Shown: positions 40,484 through 50,762, numbered from the stretch's first letter. The stretch is 64,000 bases of DNA from a bacterium 1xD8-48 (GCA_009917455.1 QZDS01000020.1:31273-95272), one strand, 5' to 3'. Notes: generated by a model not told the origin, from the letters alone. Translations and numbers: made by a program.

Positions 40484-41350
40484 ATGAAGAAAAAATTCGG
40501 TTTAACAGTTGCAATCATTTTATTATTTGCGGTTATCGGACTGGCGGACGCCTGCCTTGTGGTGACTTACCCCAACGAATACACCATTATCAAGCAGTTC
40601 GGAAAAATTGAGAGCATACGGGAGGAGCCGGGCTTAAGCGTGAAGCTTCCTTTTATACAGCGGGCGGAAAAAATCCAGAACGAGGTGCTCTTATACGACC
40701 TTGCGGTCAGCGACGTAATGACCAAGGATAAAAAATCCATGATTGCCGATTGCTTTGTGCTCTGGCGGATAGACGACCCCTATAAATACACCCAGACATT
40801 AAGCGCCCAGAAGAGCAACGCGGAATTCCGGATAGACACCATTGTGTACAACAGCCTGAAAAACGTAATCAGCAGCTTAAGCCAGGAGGAAGTAATCAGC
40901 GGACGGGACGGGGAACTGGCCCTTGCTATCAGGGAGAATATCGGAGATACTTTAAATCAGTATGGAATAGAACTCCTTGCAGTGGAGACAAAATCTCTGG
41001 ATTTGCCCGACGAGAATAAAAGCGCGGTTTACGAGCGTATGATTTCCGAGAGAAATAATATTGCGGCAACCTTTAAGGCGGAAGGCGAGGAGGAAGCGAA
41101 AGAGATTTCCAATAACACCACGGCGGAGATTATCGTCATGCAGTCCGAGGCGGACGCCCGGGCCCAGGAGACCATTGCAAAGGGCGAAGCGGAATATATG
41201 CGGATTTTAAGCGATGCTTACAACGACCCCGAGAAAGCGGATTTTTACCTGTTTCTCCGGGCGCTGGACGCGGCGAAAAAGACCATGACCGGCGACAATA
41301 AAACGCTGATTATTGACGAAACGTCGCCGATTGCGCAGATTTTTTACTAA
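40484..41350 (+). CDS. hflC: HflC-like SPFH membrane protein
   Basis: 288 residues. An N-terminal hydrophobic segment (about 6-25) is followed by the SPFH domain VVTYPNEYTIIKQFGKIESI and a coiled region rich in Glu/Ala (about 180-240), ending NKTLIIDETSPIAQIFY. It is the partner of HflK, 53 bases upstream. AGAAAGGA precedes the ATG. FtsH is not in this window. Confidence 0.88.
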   Translation: MKKKFGLTVAIILLFAVIGLADACLVVTYPNEYTIIKQFGKIESIREEPGLSVKLPFIQRAEKIQNEVLLYDLAVSDVMTKDKKSMIADCFVLWRIDDPYKYTQTLSAQKSNAEFRIDTIVYNSLKNVISSLSQEEVISGRDGELALAIRENIGDTLNQYGIELLAVETKSLDLPDENKSAVYERMISERNNIAATFKAEGEEEAKEISNNTTAEIIVMQSEADARAQETIAKGEAEYMRILSDAYNDPEKADFYLFLRALDAAKKTMTGDNKTLIIDETSPIAQIFY

Positions 41351-41383
41351 ATCCATTTTAGAACGGGAAAGGAACATAAGATA

Positions 41384-43714
41384 ATGAAGATATCCTACAG
41401 GAAAGAGGGGAAGGAATGGCTGGAGGCGCTTCCCATAGGAAACGGCAGGCTGGGCGCCATGGTATACGGCGGGATAAAGGAAGAGCGGGTTACGTTAAAC
41501 GAGGATACGCTCTGGAGCGGCTATCCGGTGAAAAATTACCGGGGACTTTCCCATGACGATTACAGGCTTGCAAAAGAAGAGGCAAAAAAGGGAAATCATA
41601 AGGCCGCGATGGATATTCTGGAGGCAGGACTGAAAGAGGCCGAGGACGTGCAGATGTATCTGCCTTTGGGGGAGCTGAAAATCAAGTTTGACGGCGGCGG
41701 AAAGATTGGGGATTATAAAAGGACGCTGGACTTAGAGCGGGGGATTGTCGCCGTTTCCTATAAAAGGAACGGGGCGGCCTGCACCCGCACAGCATTCGCC
41801 AGCCATCCGTCGGAGTGTGTTTTTTACCGGATAGAATCCGAGGCGCCTCTTTCCTTTCGGGTTTCTGTTACAAGCGGGCTGAAGGTGTCCGTCCGCTGTG
41901 AAAAGGAGAAAATCTGCCTGTCGGGACAGTGTCCGGGGCGGGCGGGATTTCCGGTTGACTGCGAAAAGGAGCGCAGAGTACACACTTATCCCGAGACAGA
42001 CGGGGAAAAGGGAATGACCTTTGGCGGACGGGTTTTCGTGTGGACAAAGGAAGGAGAAAAAAGAGCGGGCGCGGGTTACGTGGAATGCCGCGGCGTGAAG
42101 AAAGCGGTTCTGGCAGTGATTGCCAGAACCAGCTTTAACGGCTGCGACAGACATCCTTTTTTGGATGGAAAAGATGTGGAAGCGGCGCTTTTGGAGGACG
42201 AGGCAGGGCTTTTGGAGCAGAGGAAAAACTTCTTTTCGGAAGTTCTGGAAAGCCATGTGGAAGATTACCGGAATTTTTTCGGGCGGGTATCTTTTTCCCT
42301 GGGAGAAGAGTCCTGTGAAGAGATATTTCCCGAGGAGCAGTTTTTGCTTTTCCAGAAAGGACAGCGTCCTCTGGGAATCTATCAGGCGCTGTTTGACTAT
42401 GGCCGGTATCTTCTGATTTCCTCGTCACGGCCGGGTACCCAGGCGGCCAATCTGCAGGGAATCTGGAACAAAGAGCTGATTCCGCCCTGGTTTTGCGACT
42501 ACACGGACAATATCAACCTGCAGATGAATTACTGGCTTACCGGTCCCTGTAATCTGCCGGAGCTTATCGGGCCTCTTGCGGATTTGTGCAGGGAGGCGGC
42601 TGCTGCCGGAAAAGAAACCGCCAGGAGCCTGTTTCGGTGCGGCGGAGCCGCCGTTTTCCACAACATTGATATCTGGAGGAAGACGACTCCGGCTAACGGG
42701 CAGGCTATGTGGGGATACTGGCCTTTCGGGCTCGTCTGGCTGTGCCGGAATCTTTTTGACCAGTATCTGTTTACGGAGGATCAGGCTTATCTGGAGGATA
42801 TTTTCGAAATAATGCAGGAAGCCGTTATCTTTGTGTGCGAAATGCTTGAGGAGACGGAAGGGGGATACACCGTTTTGCTTGCCACGTCGCCCGAAAACGA
42901 ATATCTCTATGAAAAGGAGCGGGTTTCCGTTTCTCTTTATACCGAGAATGTAAACGCCATGATACGGGGGCTTTTTCGGGATTACCTGCGAGCGTGCGAG
43001 GCTCTTTCACGGGATGGCGGTCTTCGGGACAGGGTAAAGAAATATCTTCCCCTTATCGTCAGACCCCGAATCGGAAGCAGGGGGCAGATTCTGGAATGGG
43101 ACAGGGAATATGAGGAGGCCGACGAGAATCACAGGCACCTTTCCCAGTTGTATGCTTTTCATCCCGGAGACGAGTGGACGGACGCTGATTCCGAAGAATA
43201 TAAGGCAGTCAGGGAAAGCCTGTTAAGGCGCGGGGACGCCGGCACCGGATGGAGCCTTGCGTGGAAAATTTCCATGTGGGCAAGATTGGAGGACGGGGAG
43301 CATGTCCGGAAAATAATGGACAATCTGTTTTACAGAGTTACCCCAAAAGAAGGGGCTCCAAGGCAAAGAGGAGGGCTTTACCCGAACCTATTCTGCGCCC
43401 ATCCGCCTTTCCAGATTGACGGTAACTTCGGTTACACGGCAGGAGTGGCGGAAATGCTGCTGCAGAGCCACGGAAACGAAATCGTGCTTCTGCCCGCAAT
43501 TCTTCCTTTCTGGGAAACCGGAGAGGCGAGGGGGCTGCGGGCCCGAGGGGGAATCACGGTTTCCGTAAAATGGACGAAAGGCCGGGTTTTGTATGAGCTG
43601 TGCGCGGACAAAGATACGGTTATCAGGCTGAGAATCGGGAAAAAGGCCATGGGAGAGGTGCGGCTTCTGGAAAAGCAAAAGCGCAGCGGGAGCTGCGAAG
43701 CCTGTACGGGATGA
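41384..43714 (+). CDS. GH95 alpha-L-fucosidase
   Basis: 776 residues, no signal peptide, so intracellular. N-terminal beta domain starts [26 protein letters not shown] and [14 protein letters not shown]. The (alpha/alpha)6 domain has [10 protein letters not shown] (two asparagines that activate water), TSPENEY (general acid glutamate) and [16 protein letters not shown] (aspartate), matching the catalytic set of the Bifidobacterium enzyme. The family removes alpha-1,2-fucose (or alpha-galactose in some members) from milk and mucin glycans. It follows hflC by 33 bases with GGGAAAGGA upstream, perhaps sharing its transcript. Confidence 0.9.
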   Translation: MKISYRKEGKEWLEALPIGNGRLGAMVYGGIKEERVTLNEDTLWSGYPVKNYRGLSHDDYRLAKEEAKKGNHKAAMDILEAGLKEAEDVQMYLPLGELKIKFDGGGKIGDYKRTLDLERGIVAVSYKRNGAACTRTAFASHPSECVFYRIESEAPLSFRVSVTSGLKVSVRCEKEKICLSGQCPGRAGFPVDCEKERRVHTYPETDGEKGMTFGGRVFVWTKEGEKRAGAGYVECRGVKKAVLAVIARTSFNGCDRHPFLDGKDVEAALLEDEAGLLEQRKNFFSEVLESHVEDYRNFFGRVSFSLGEESCEEIFPEEQFLLFQKGQRPLGIYQALFDYGRYLLISSSRPGTQAANLQGIWNKELIPPWFCDYTDNINLQMNYWLTGPCNLPELIGPLADLCREAAAAGKETARSLFRCGGAAVFHNIDIWRKTTPANGQAMWGYWPFGLVWLCRNLFDQYLFTEDQAYLEDIFEIMQEAVIFVCEMLEETEGGYTVLLATSPENEYLYEKERVSVSLYTENVNAMIRGLFRDYLRACEALSRDGGLRDRVKKYLPLIVRPRIGSRGQILEWDREYEEADENHRHLSQLYAFHPGDEWTDADSEEYKAVRESLLRRGDAGTGWSLAWKISMWARLEDGEHVRKIMDNLFYRVTPKEGAPRQRGGLYPNLFCAHPPFQIDGNFGYTAGVAEMLLQSHGNEIVLLPAILPFWETGEARGLRARGGITVSVKWTKGRVLYELCADKDTVIRLRIGKKAMGEVRLLEKQKRSGSCEACTG

Positions 43715-43776
43715 AGGCGACGCAGATTTTCAGACAATTTTTCAGTTTTTTTTCACAAATCCGCCAAGGAATCTCG

Positions 43777-43805
43777 TTGCAAAAACGGACGCCCTATGAT
43801 ATAAT
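43777..43805 (+). promoter_or_regulatory. Promoter of the butyrate operon
   Basis: TTGCAA (43777-43782), 17-bp spacer, TATAAT (43800-43805). Start site expected near 43812. Confidence 0.85.
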
Positions 43806-43814
43806 ACTTTTGTG

Positions 43815-43844
43815 CGCAATGATAAAAAATTAACAATCATTGCG
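43815..43844 (+). promoter_or_regulatory. Dyad with Rex-like operator at the butyrate operon start
   Basis: Perfect 9-bp inverted repeat CGCAATGAT / ATCATTGCG (43815-43823, 43836-43844). Inside it, 43819-43836 reads ATGATAAAAAATTAACAA, 12 of 14 positions of the Rex consensus TTGTTAA-N4-TTAACAA. Its place just after +1 suits repression by the NADH sensor Rex, which is known to control the crt-bcd cluster and thl in clostridia. Confidence 0.6.
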
Positions 43845-43887
43845 GGGGAATAACTAAAATCAGTTTAATAAACGGAGGAAAGAGATA

Positions 43888-45072
43888 ATGGCAAAGAAAG
43901 TAGTTTTAGCCGGCGCATGCCGTACTGCGATTGGCACTATGGGCGGCTCACTGAGCACAGTGCCGGCTGCAGAGCTCGGAGCGATTGTAATCAGGGAAGC
44001 TTTAAACAGGGCGGGGGTTGCGCCTGAAGCTGTAGACCAGGTATACATGGGATGTGTTATCCAGGCAGGACAGGGGCAGAACGTGGCCCGTCAGGCTTCC
44101 ATCAAGGCAGGGCTTCCCATTGAAGTTCCTGCGGTTACCATGAACGTTGTATGTGGTTCCGGTCTTAACTGCGTAAATCAGGCAGCTCAGATGATTATGG
44201 CAGGAGACGCTGACATTGTTGTTGCGGGCGGTATGGAAAACATGTCCATGGCTCCCTATGCGGTTCCTCAGGCACGTTACGGATATAGAATGAACAACGG
44301 TACACTGGTTGATACCATGATTAAGGATGCTCTCTGGGATGCATTCAACGACTATCACATGATTAAGACTGCGGACAACATCTGCGAGGAGTGGGGACTT
44401 ACAAGAGAAGAGCTTGACGAGTTCGCATTAAAGAGCCAGCAGAAAGCGGAAGCAGCTCAGAAGTCAGGCGCTTTCGACGCTGAAATCGTTCCCGTTATGG
44501 TAAAGAAGAAAAAAGAAATGGTTGAGTTCAAGGTGGACGAAGGCCCCCGCGCCGGTTCTACCATTGAAGGCCTTGCAAAACTCCGTCCCATCAATCCCGG
44601 CGGATTTGTGACGGCAGGCAACGCTTCCGGAATCAACGACGGCGCCGCGGCGATTGTTGTTATGAGCGAAGAAAAGGCAAAAGAACTGGGCGTTAAGCCT
44701 ATGGCTACTTTTGTGGCAGGCGCCCTTGCAGGCGTAAGACCCGAGGTTATGGGTATCGGTCCTGTGGCAGCCACAAAGAAAGTTCTTGCAAAGACAGGCA
44801 TGAAGATTGAAGATTTCGATATCATCGAAGCAAACGAGGCTTTTGCCGCTCAGTCCGTAGCGGTAGGAAAGGACCTTGGCATCGACGTTGATAAGCAGCT
44901 TAACCCTAACGGAGGCGCAATCGCCCTCGGACACCCGGTAGGAGCTTCAGGATGCCGTATCCTTGTTACCCTGCTTCACGAGATGCAGGCAAAGGGCGCA
45001 AAGACAGGTCTTGCTACTTTGTGTATCGGCGGCGGTATGGGATGCTCTACCATCGTTAAAATAGAAGACTAA
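43888..45072 (+). CDS. thlA: Acetyl-CoA acetyltransferase (thiolase)
   Basis: Joins two acetyl-CoA to acetoacetyl-CoA, the first step of butyrate formation. 394 residues, the usual length. The nucleophile cysteine lies in [13 protein letters not shown] (about 88), the catalytic histidine in GHPVGASG (about 350) and the second cysteine in CIGGGMG (about 380). GGAGGAAAGAGATA precedes the ATG. First gene of a six-gene operon in the usual Lachnospiraceae order. Confidence 0.95.
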   Translation: MAKKVVLAGACRTAIGTMGGSLSTVPAAELGAIVIREALNRAGVAPEAVDQVYMGCVIQAGQGQNVARQASIKAGLPIEVPAVTMNVVCGSGLNCVNQAAQMIMAGDADIVVAGGMENMSMAPYAVPQARYGYRMNNGTLVDTMIKDALWDAFNDYHMIKTADNICEEWGLTREELDEFALKSQQKAEAAQKSGAFDAEIVPVMVKKKKEMVEFKVDEGPRAGSTIEGLAKLRPINPGGFVTAGNASGINDGAAAIVVMSEEKAKELGVKPMATFVAGALAGVRPEVMGIGPVAATKKVLAKTGMKIEDFDIIEANEAFAAQSVAVGKDLGIDVDKQLNPNGGAIALGHPVGASGCRILVTLLHEMQAKGAKTGLATLCIGGGMGCSTIVKIED

Positions 45073-45083
45073 GGAAACAAAAG

Positions 45084-45120
45084 GAACTTCCGGGACGGCG
45101 AGGAGCCATTCCGGGAGTTC
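45084..45120 (+). promoter_or_regulatory. Hairpin between thlA and crt
   Basis: Ten-base stem GAACTTCCGG / CCGGGAGTTC (one G-T pair), no T-run. It may protect or process the upstream mRNA, keeping thlA in excess, rather than terminate. Confidence 0.5.
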
Positions 45121-45191
45121 TGTATGCGAAAGGACTGCCTGCAGAAAAGCCGGCGGCTTCGCAAAAATAGAGAAAAGGAGGAGCTGTAGAA

Positions 45192-45977
45192 ATGGAATTT
45201 ATCGTGTACGAACAAAAAGGCGCCTACGGCATTATCACCATCAGCCGGGAAAAAGCGTTGAATGCCTTAAACTCAGCCGTGCTTGACGAGCTGAATCAGA
45301 CATTGGATGCCGTGAACCTTGACGAGGTGAGATGCCTTATTTTAACGGGCGCCGGACAGAAATCTTTTGTGGCGGGCGCTGACATTGGCGAAATGAGTAC
45401 GCTCACAAAGGCGGAGGGAGAAGCTTTTGGCAAGAAAGGAAACGATGTTTTCCGCAAACTGGAAACCTTCCCCATTCCCGTAATCGCCGCCATAAACGGT
45501 TTTGCCCTTGGCGGCGGCTGTGAAATTTCCATGAGCTGCGATATCAGAATCTGTTCCGATAACGCGGTATTCGGTCAGCCGGAAGTGGGCCTTGGCATTA
45601 CGCCCGGTTTTGGCGGAACCCAGCGTCTGGCCCGTTTAGTGGGGGCAGGCATGGCGAAACAGATGATTTACACCGCAAGGAACATCAAGGCGGACGAAGC
45701 TTACAGAATCGGCCTTGTAAACGCCGTTTATACACAGGAGGAGCTGATGCCTGCTGCGGAAAAGATGGCGGCCGGAATCGCAAAGAACGCTCCCATTGCG
45801 GTGCGTAATTGTAAGAAAGCAATCAACGACGGTCTGGACGTGGATATGGATGCGGCAATCGTCATTGAGGAAAAGCTGTTCGGCGACTGCTTTGAGACAG
45901 AAGACCAGAAATACGGCATGGCGTTTTTCCTTGACAAGAACAAAGAAAAAGTAAAAGAGCCCTTTAAAAATTGTTAA
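45192..45977 (+). CDS. crt: 3-hydroxybutyryl-CoA dehydratase (crotonase)
   Basis: Dehydrates 3-hydroxybutyryl-CoA to crotonyl-CoA. 261 residues. Oxyanion-hole stretch SFVAGADIGEM (about 58-68) and the catalytic glutamates in GGGCEISMSCD and FGQPEVGLGITPGFGGTQRL (about 110-145) are intact. AAAAGGAGGAGC precedes the ATG. Second in the butyrate operon after a 119-base gap holding a hairpin. Confidence 0.94.
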   Translation: MEFIVYEQKGAYGIITISREKALNALNSAVLDELNQTLDAVNLDEVRCLILTGAGQKSFVAGADIGEMSTLTKAEGEAFGKKGNDVFRKLETFPIPVIAAINGFALGGGCEISMSCDIRICSDNAVFGQPEVGLGITPGFGGTQRLARLVGAGMAKQMIYTARNIKADEAYRIGLVNAVYTQEELMPAAEKMAAGIAKNAPIAVRNCKKAINDGLDVDMDAAIVIEEKLFGDCFETEDQKYGMAFFLDKNKEKVKEPFKNC

Positions 45978-45992
45978 CAGGAGGATATTGAG

Positions 45993-46832
45993 ATGAAAGT
46001 AGGTATTATCGGCGCAGGCACAATGGGTGCCGGAATCGCACAGGCATTTGCAATGACAGACGGATATGAAGTATGTCTTTGCGACATTGAAATGAAATTT
46101 GCCGAGGGCGGCAAGGCAAGAATCCGGAAAAACATGGATTTCCTTGTAAAGAAAGAGAAAATCACACAGGAAAAAGCAGACGCTGTTATGGCAAAGGTTA
46201 CCTGCGGTCTTAAGGATATCTGCACAGACTGTGATTTGATTGTAGAGGTTGCTCCCGAAAACATGAAGATTAAGAAGGATACCTTCAAAGAGCTGATGGG
46301 GATTGTAAAACCCGACTGCATGTTTGCATCCAACACATCTTCCCTGTCCATCACGGAAATCGGCGCTGGCCTTGACAGACCCATGATTGGTATGCACTTC
46401 TTCAATCCTGCCGACAGAATGAAACTGGTAGAGGTGATTGCAGGCGAGAATACCCCTGACGAGATGGTTGAAAAGATTAAAGGAATCTCTGTAGAAATCG
46501 GCAAGACTCCCGTTCAGGTAAAGGAAGCTCCCGGTTTTGTGGTAAACAGAATCCTGATTCCCATGATTAACGAAGCAATCGGCATTTATGCTGACGGAAC
46601 CGCAAGCGTTGCCGACATTGACGAGGCAATGAAGCTTGGTGCAAACCATCCCATGGGACCTTTGGCTTTAGGCGATTTGGTTGGTCTTGATATCGTGCTT
46701 GCCATCATGGAAGTGCTGCAGAATGAAACAGGCGACCCGAAGTATCGTCCTCATCCCCTTCTTCGCAAGATGGTCCGCGCAGGCAAGCTGGGTAAGAAGA
46801 CAGGCATCGGATTCTACGATTATTCTAAATAA
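45993..46832 (+). CDS. hbd: 3-hydroxybutyryl-CoA dehydrogenase
   Basis: Reduces acetoacetyl-CoA to 3-hydroxybutyryl-CoA. 279 residues. NAD(P)-binding loop [16 protein letters not shown] (3-18), catalytic Ser/His/Asn elements [16 protein letters not shown] and [17 protein letters not shown]. It starts 15 bases after crt with AGGAGG upstream. Confidence 0.95.
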   Translation: MKVGIIGAGTMGAGIAQAFAMTDGYEVCLCDIEMKFAEGGKARIRKNMDFLVKKEKITQEKADAVMAKVTCGLKDICTDCDLIVEVAPENMKIKKDTFKELMGIVKPDCMFASNTSSLSITEIGAGLDRPMIGMHFFNPADRMKLVEVIAGENTPDEMVEKIKGISVEIGKTPVQVKEAPGFVVNRILIPMINEAIGIYADGTASVADIDEAMKLGANHPMGPLALGDLVGLDIVLAIMEVLQNETGDPKYRPHPLLRKMVRAGKLGKKTGIGFYDYSK

Positions 46833-46846
46833 AAGCTCCCGCAGCA

Positions 46847-46878
46847 GCCGGATAGCCGTGAAAGCAGGTTTATCCGGC
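46847..46878 (+). promoter_or_regulatory. Hairpin between hbd and bcd
   Basis: Perfect 8-bp stem GCCGGATA / TATCCGGC (46847-46854, 46871-46878), no T-run. A second intercistronic stem in the operon, likely affecting mRNA stability or processing. Confidence 0.5.
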
Positions 46879-46933
46879 CCGCTGTCCGGTGATAGAACTA
46901 AAAATCTGAAAATTTTATGGAGGAATCAATATC

Positions 46934-48088
46934 ATGGATTTTATGTTATCTAAACAACATGAAATGGCTAGAACTCTTTTCAAAGAGTTTGCAGAAAAAG
47001 AAGTAAAACCCCTGGCTCAGGAAGTTGATGAAACAGAGGTTTTCCCCAGAGGAACCGTTGAAAAAATGGCAAAGGCAGGCTTTCTCGGTATTCCTGTTCC
47101 CAAGGAGTACGGCGGACAGGGCTGCGACCCCCTTACATATGCTATGTGCGTGGAAGAACTCTCCAAGGTATGCGGCACCACAGGCGTTATCGTTTCCGCT
47201 CACACATCTCTTTGCTGCGACCCGATTATGACATACGGTACGGAAGAGCAGAAGCAGAAATATTTAGTTCCCCTTGCAAAGGGTGAAAAATTAGGGGCTT
47301 TCGGCCTGACAGAGCCCGGCGCGGGAACCGACGCTCAGGGACAGCAGACAAAGGCTGTTTTGGACGGAGACGAGTGGGTGCTTAACGGCTCCAAGATTTT
47401 CATTACAAACGGCAAGGAAGCAGACGTATACGTTATCTTTGCAGTAACAGGCGTTGTTACCGACAAAAAGGGCAGAAGCAAAAAAATGATTTCCGCCTTT
47501 ATCGTAGAAAAAGGAACACCCGGCTTTACCTTTGGTACAAAGGAAAAGAAGATGGGTATCCGCGGCTCTTCCACCTATGAGCTTATCTTCACAGACTGCC
47601 GTATTCCGAAGGAAAACCTGTTAGGACAGGAAGGCAAGGGCTTCGGCATTGCCATGCATACATTGGACGGCGGCCGTATCGGTATTGCCGCTCAGGCTCT
47701 CGGCCTTGCGGAAGGCGCTCTTGAGAGAACCGTTGAGTATGTAAAAGAAAGAAAACAGTTCGGAAGAGCAATCGGCGCATTCCAGAACACCCAGTTCCAG
47801 CTTGCAGACATGGCTACCAGGGTACAGGCGGCTCAGCTTCTTGTTTACAGAGCGGCTATGGCTAAGGCAACCCAGAAAGTTTACTCTGTGGAGGCTGCCC
47901 AGGCAAAACTGTATGCGGCAGAAGTTGCAATGGAAGTTACCACCAAGGCTGTTCAGCTTCACGGCGGTTACGGATATATCAGAGAATATGACGTTGAGCG
48001 TATGATGCGCGACGCAAAGATTACGGAAATCTACGAAGGAACAAGTGAAGTGCAGAGAATGGTTATTTCCGGTGCATTGCTTAAGTAA
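46934..48088 (+). CDS. bcd: Butyryl-CoA dehydrogenase
   Basis: FAD enzyme that, with EtfAB, reduces crotonyl-CoA to butyryl-CoA while passing electrons from NADH to ferredoxin (electron bifurcation in characterised relatives). 384 residues. FGLTEPGAGTDA (about 123-134) and FITNGKEADVYVIF are acyl-CoA dehydrogenase signatures; the catalytic glutamate is in IYEGTSEVQRM near residue 367. GGAGGAATC precedes the ATG. The EtfB and EtfA genes follow directly. Confidence 0.95.
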   Translation: MDFMLSKQHEMARTLFKEFAEKEVKPLAQEVDETEVFPRGTVEKMAKAGFLGIPVPKEYGGQGCDPLTYAMCVEELSKVCGTTGVIVSAHTSLCCDPIMTYGTEEQKQKYLVPLAKGEKLGAFGLTEPGAGTDAQGQQTKAVLDGDEWVLNGSKIFITNGKEADVYVIFAVTGVVTDKKGRSKKMISAFIVEKGTPGFTFGTKEKKMGIRGSSTYELIFTDCRIPKENLLGQEGKGFGIAMHTLDGGRIGIAAQALGLAEGALERTVEYVKERKQFGRAIGAFQNTQFQLADMATRVQAAQLLVYRAAMAKATQKVYSVEAAQAKLYAAEVAMEVTTKAVQLHGGYGYIREYDVERMMRDAKITEIYEGTSEVQRMVISGALLK

Positions 48089-48127
48089 AGTAGGCTAAAA
48101 AATAAATGATTAAGGAGAGATAATACA

Positions 48128-48910
48128 ATGAAAATCGTTGTTTGTGTTAAACAGGTACCTGATACCAAGGGCGGCGTTAAGTTTAATCCCGATGGTACGC
48201 TTGACAGAGGTGCGATGCTTGCCATTATGAATCCTGACGACAAGGCAGGCCTGGAAGCAGCGCTTAGATTAAAAGATGAGTACGGTGCAGAGGTTACCGT
48301 TGTAACCATGGGTCTTCCCAAGGCTGAGGAAGTTCTCCGTGAAGCAATTGCCATGGGCGCGGACAAAGGTATTCTGGTTACCGACAGAGTGCTTGGCGGC
48401 GCTGACACATGGGCTACTTCCCAGACAATTGCAGGCGCAATCCGTAATCTGGAGTATGATTTGATTATCACAGGACGTCAGGCAATCGACGGCGATACCG
48501 CTCAGGTTGGTCCCCAGATTTCCGAGCATCTTGGAATCCCTGTAATTTCCTATGCACAGAAAATCCAAATCGAAGGCGACAGCGTGATTGTTGAGCGTCA
48601 GTATGATGACAGATATCATGTGTTAAAGGCAAAAATGCCCTGCCTGATTACAGCTCTTGCAGAGTTAAACGAGCCCCGTTACATGACTCCCGGCGGAATT
48701 TTTGACGCTTACAATACAGAAATCACCGTATGGGGAAGAGCAAATCTGGTTGATGTAGAGGATTCCAACCTGGGACTTAAGGGTTCGCCCACCCAGATTG
48801 CAAAGGCTTCCGACAAGGTTAGAAAGGGAGCAGGCGAGAAGGTTAATCTTGACCCTACAGAATCCGTAAACTACATTATCGACAAATTAAAAGTAAAACA
48901 TGTAATCTAA
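48128..48910 (+). CDS. etfB: Electron transfer flavoprotein beta subunit
   Basis: 260 residues. MKIVVCVKQVPDTKGGVKFNPDGTLDR is the family N-terminus; GADKGILVTDRVLGGADTWATSQ and GRQAIDGDTAQVGPQISEHLG follow. In the bifurcating Bcd/EtfAB complex this subunit holds the beta-FAD that takes electrons from NADH. AAGGAGAG precedes the ATG. Lies between bcd and etfA. Confidence 0.95.
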   Translation: MKIVVCVKQVPDTKGGVKFNPDGTLDRGAMLAIMNPDDKAGLEAALRLKDEYGAEVTVVTMGLPKAEEVLREAIAMGADKGILVTDRVLGGADTWATSQTIAGAIRNLEYDLIITGRQAIDGDTAQVGPQISEHLGIPVISYAQKIQIEGDSVIVERQYDDRYHVLKAKMPCLITALAELNEPRYMTPGGIFDAYNTEITVWGRANLVDVEDSNLGLKGSPTQIAKASDKVRKGAGEKVNLDPTESVNYIIDKLKVKHVI

Positions 48911-48934
48911 TTACTGTCATTGGAGGATATTAAA

Positions 48935-49978
48935 ATGAATATTCAAGATTATAAGGGAGTATTTGTCTTTGCACAGCAGGTAGACAATGTACTTGGTGGA
49001 ATCGCTTTGGAACTGGTAGGCAAGGGAAAAGACCTTGCAAAAGACCTTGGCACGGAAGTAACGGCAGTTCTGGTAGGCTGTGATGTGAAAGGACTTGCAG
49101 ACGAGCTGGCTGAATACGGCGCAGACAAGGTTATCGTTGTAGATGACCCGGAGCTGAAAGAATACAGAACAGAGCCCTATGCACATGCGCTTGCTTCTGT
49201 AATTAATGAGTTTAAGCCTGAAATTTTCCTGATTGGCGCAACGGCAATCGGACGCGACCTGGGTCCCCGTGTGTCCGCAAGAATACATACAGGACTTACC
49301 GCTGACTGTACACAGCTTGACATCGGCGATTTCCCGTTAAATCCTGTTCCCGGAAGAGAGCAGCTTCACAATCAGCTTCTTATGACCCGTCCGGCATTTG
49401 GCGGCAACACAATCGCTACCATTGCCTGCCCGGATTTCCGTCCTCAGATGGCGACGGTTCGTCCCGGCGTTATGCAGAAAGCTCCCAGAGAAGCCGGAAG
49501 AAAAGCAGAGGTTATTGAGTTTAATCCCGGATTTACTCCCAACGAGAAGTATGTTGAAATCTTAAAGGTTGTAAAGGCGGTTTCAGACGTTGCAGATATC
49601 ATGGACGCCAGGATTCTGGTATCCGGTGGCCGTGGCGTTGGAAGTCCGGAGAACTTCAAGATTCTGGAAGACCTTGCGGAAGTGCTCGGCGCAACGGTAA
49701 GCTGCTCACGTGCAGTTGTTGACGCGGGCTGGAAGCCGAAAGATTTACAGGTTGGCCAGACAGGCAAGACCGTTCGTCCCAACGTTTATTTTGCAATCGG
49801 AATTTCCGGCGCTATCCAGCACGTAGCCGGTATGGAAGAATCCGATATCATTATTGCCATTAACAAAGACGAGACAGCTCCTATCTTCGATGTGGCTGAT
49901 TTCGGTATCGTTGGCGATTTGAACAAGATTGTTCCGGCTCTGACAGAGGGACTTAAGGCTGAGATGGCAAATAAGTAA
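48935..49978 (+). CDS. etfA: Electron transfer flavoprotein alpha subunit
   Basis: 347 residues. The C-terminal FAD domain is clear: DARILVSGGRGVGSPENF, SCSRAVVDAGWKPKDLQVGQTGKTVRPNVY split across about 225-285, then GISGAIQHVAGM and IIIAINKDETAPIFDVADFGIVGDL. No N-terminal ferredoxin domain. The start at 48935 has GGAGG 9 bases upstream; an ATG at 48920 lies inside that site. Last gene of the butyrate operon. Neither butyryl-CoA:acetate CoA-transferase nor ptb-buk is present in the window. Confidence 0.95.
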   Translation: MNIQDYKGVFVFAQQVDNVLGGIALELVGKGKDLAKDLGTEVTAVLVGCDVKGLADELAEYGADKVIVVDDPELKEYRTEPYAHALASVINEFKPEIFLIGATAIGRDLGPRVSARIHTGLTADCTQLDIGDFPLNPVPGREQLHNQLLMTRPAFGGNTIATIACPDFRPQMATVRPGVMQKAPREAGRKAEVIEFNPGFTPNEKYVEILKVVKAVSDVADIMDARILVSGGRGVGSPENFKILEDLAEVLGATVSCSRAVVDAGWKPKDLQVGQTGKTVRPNVYFAIGISGAIQHVAGMEESDIIIAINKDETAPIFDVADFGIVGDLNKIVPALTEGLKAEMANK

Positions 49979-49999
49979 ACTTATTTATTGAAAGACAGA

Positions 50000-50042
50000 A
50001 AAAAGATAGAAATGTCCGGTTGCGGCATTTCTATCTTTTTCT
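50000..50042. terminator. Terminator of the butyrate operon
   Basis: Perfect 15-bp stem AAAAAGATAGAAATG / CATTTCTATCTTTTT (50000-50014, 50026-50040) with built-in T-run; symmetric, so works both ways. Confidence 0.93.
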
Positions 50043-50087
50043 GATAGAAGCTGTTGTCAGACAGGGGAAGGGCAGGTATCGGTTTAA

Positions 50088-50762
50088 ATGAAAAATATAC
50101 TGGTAGTAGAGGATGACAGAGGTCTTCGGGAAGGAATCGAGCTTGCGCTACGCAGGGACGAGTTTGCATTTACCCTGTGTGAAAGCATGGGAATAGCCAG
50201 AACAGCGATTATGGGCGGGACGGCGTTTGATTTGGTACTGCTTGACATTAATCTTCCCGACGGCAGCGGCTACGACCTTTTAAAAGAAATAAAGGAAAAT
50301 CATGGGGAGATTCCGGTGATTATTCTGACCGCCAATGATTTTGAGATGGACGAGGTGCGCGGATTGGAGCTTGGTGCGGAAGATTATATCACCAAACCTT
50401 TCAGTCTGATGGTACTTCGGGCAAGAATTGATAAAGCGCTTAAGAATGCGGGAAAGGGAAGAAAGGAAGTTTACCGTTTCGGGGAATTTTTCTTTTGCTT
50501 TGAGGACATGCTGGTAAAGCGTGGCGAGGAAGAAATTGTGTTAAGCAAAACGGAGCTGAAGCTTCTGCAGATTCTGGTGGAAAATAAAAATATAGTGCTT
50601 GGACGGGAGCGGCTGATAGATAAAATCTGGACGGATGGTGCGGAGTACGTGGATGAAAATGCATTGTCCGTGACGGTCAACAGACTCAGAACAAAGCTGA
50701 ATGAGAGTGGAGAAGGGCATTTGCAGACGGTGTATGGAAAGGGATATATCTGGAAAGTATAG
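50088..50762 (+). CDS. OmpR-family response regulator
   Basis: 224 residues. Receiver domain 1-115: ILVVEDDRGL (acidic pocket), phosphoacceptor aspartate in DLVLLDINLPDGSGYD (about 51), conserved Lys in YITKPFS (about 104). Winged-helix DNA-binding domain ~130-224 ends VNRLRTKLNESG...TVYGKGYIW. It precedes its kinase by 18 bases and heads a kinase/ABC unit, so it likely activates the transporter genes. Confidence 0.92.
   Translation: MKNILVVEDDRGLREGIELALRRDEFAFTLCESMGIARTAIMGGTAFDLVLLDINLPDGSGYDLLKEIKENHGEIPVIILTANDFEMDEVRGLELGAEDYITKPFSLMVLRARIDKALKNAGKGRKEVYRFGEFFFCFEDMLVKRGEEEIVLSKTELKLLQILVENKNIVLGRERLIDKIWTDGAEYVDENALSVTVNRLRTKLNESGEGHLQTVYGKGYIWKV

Noticed and set aside
41732..42256. 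Minus-strand ORFs inside the GH95 gene
   Set aside because: Mirror frames of a high-confidence gene with no ribosome sites and no recognisable motifs.
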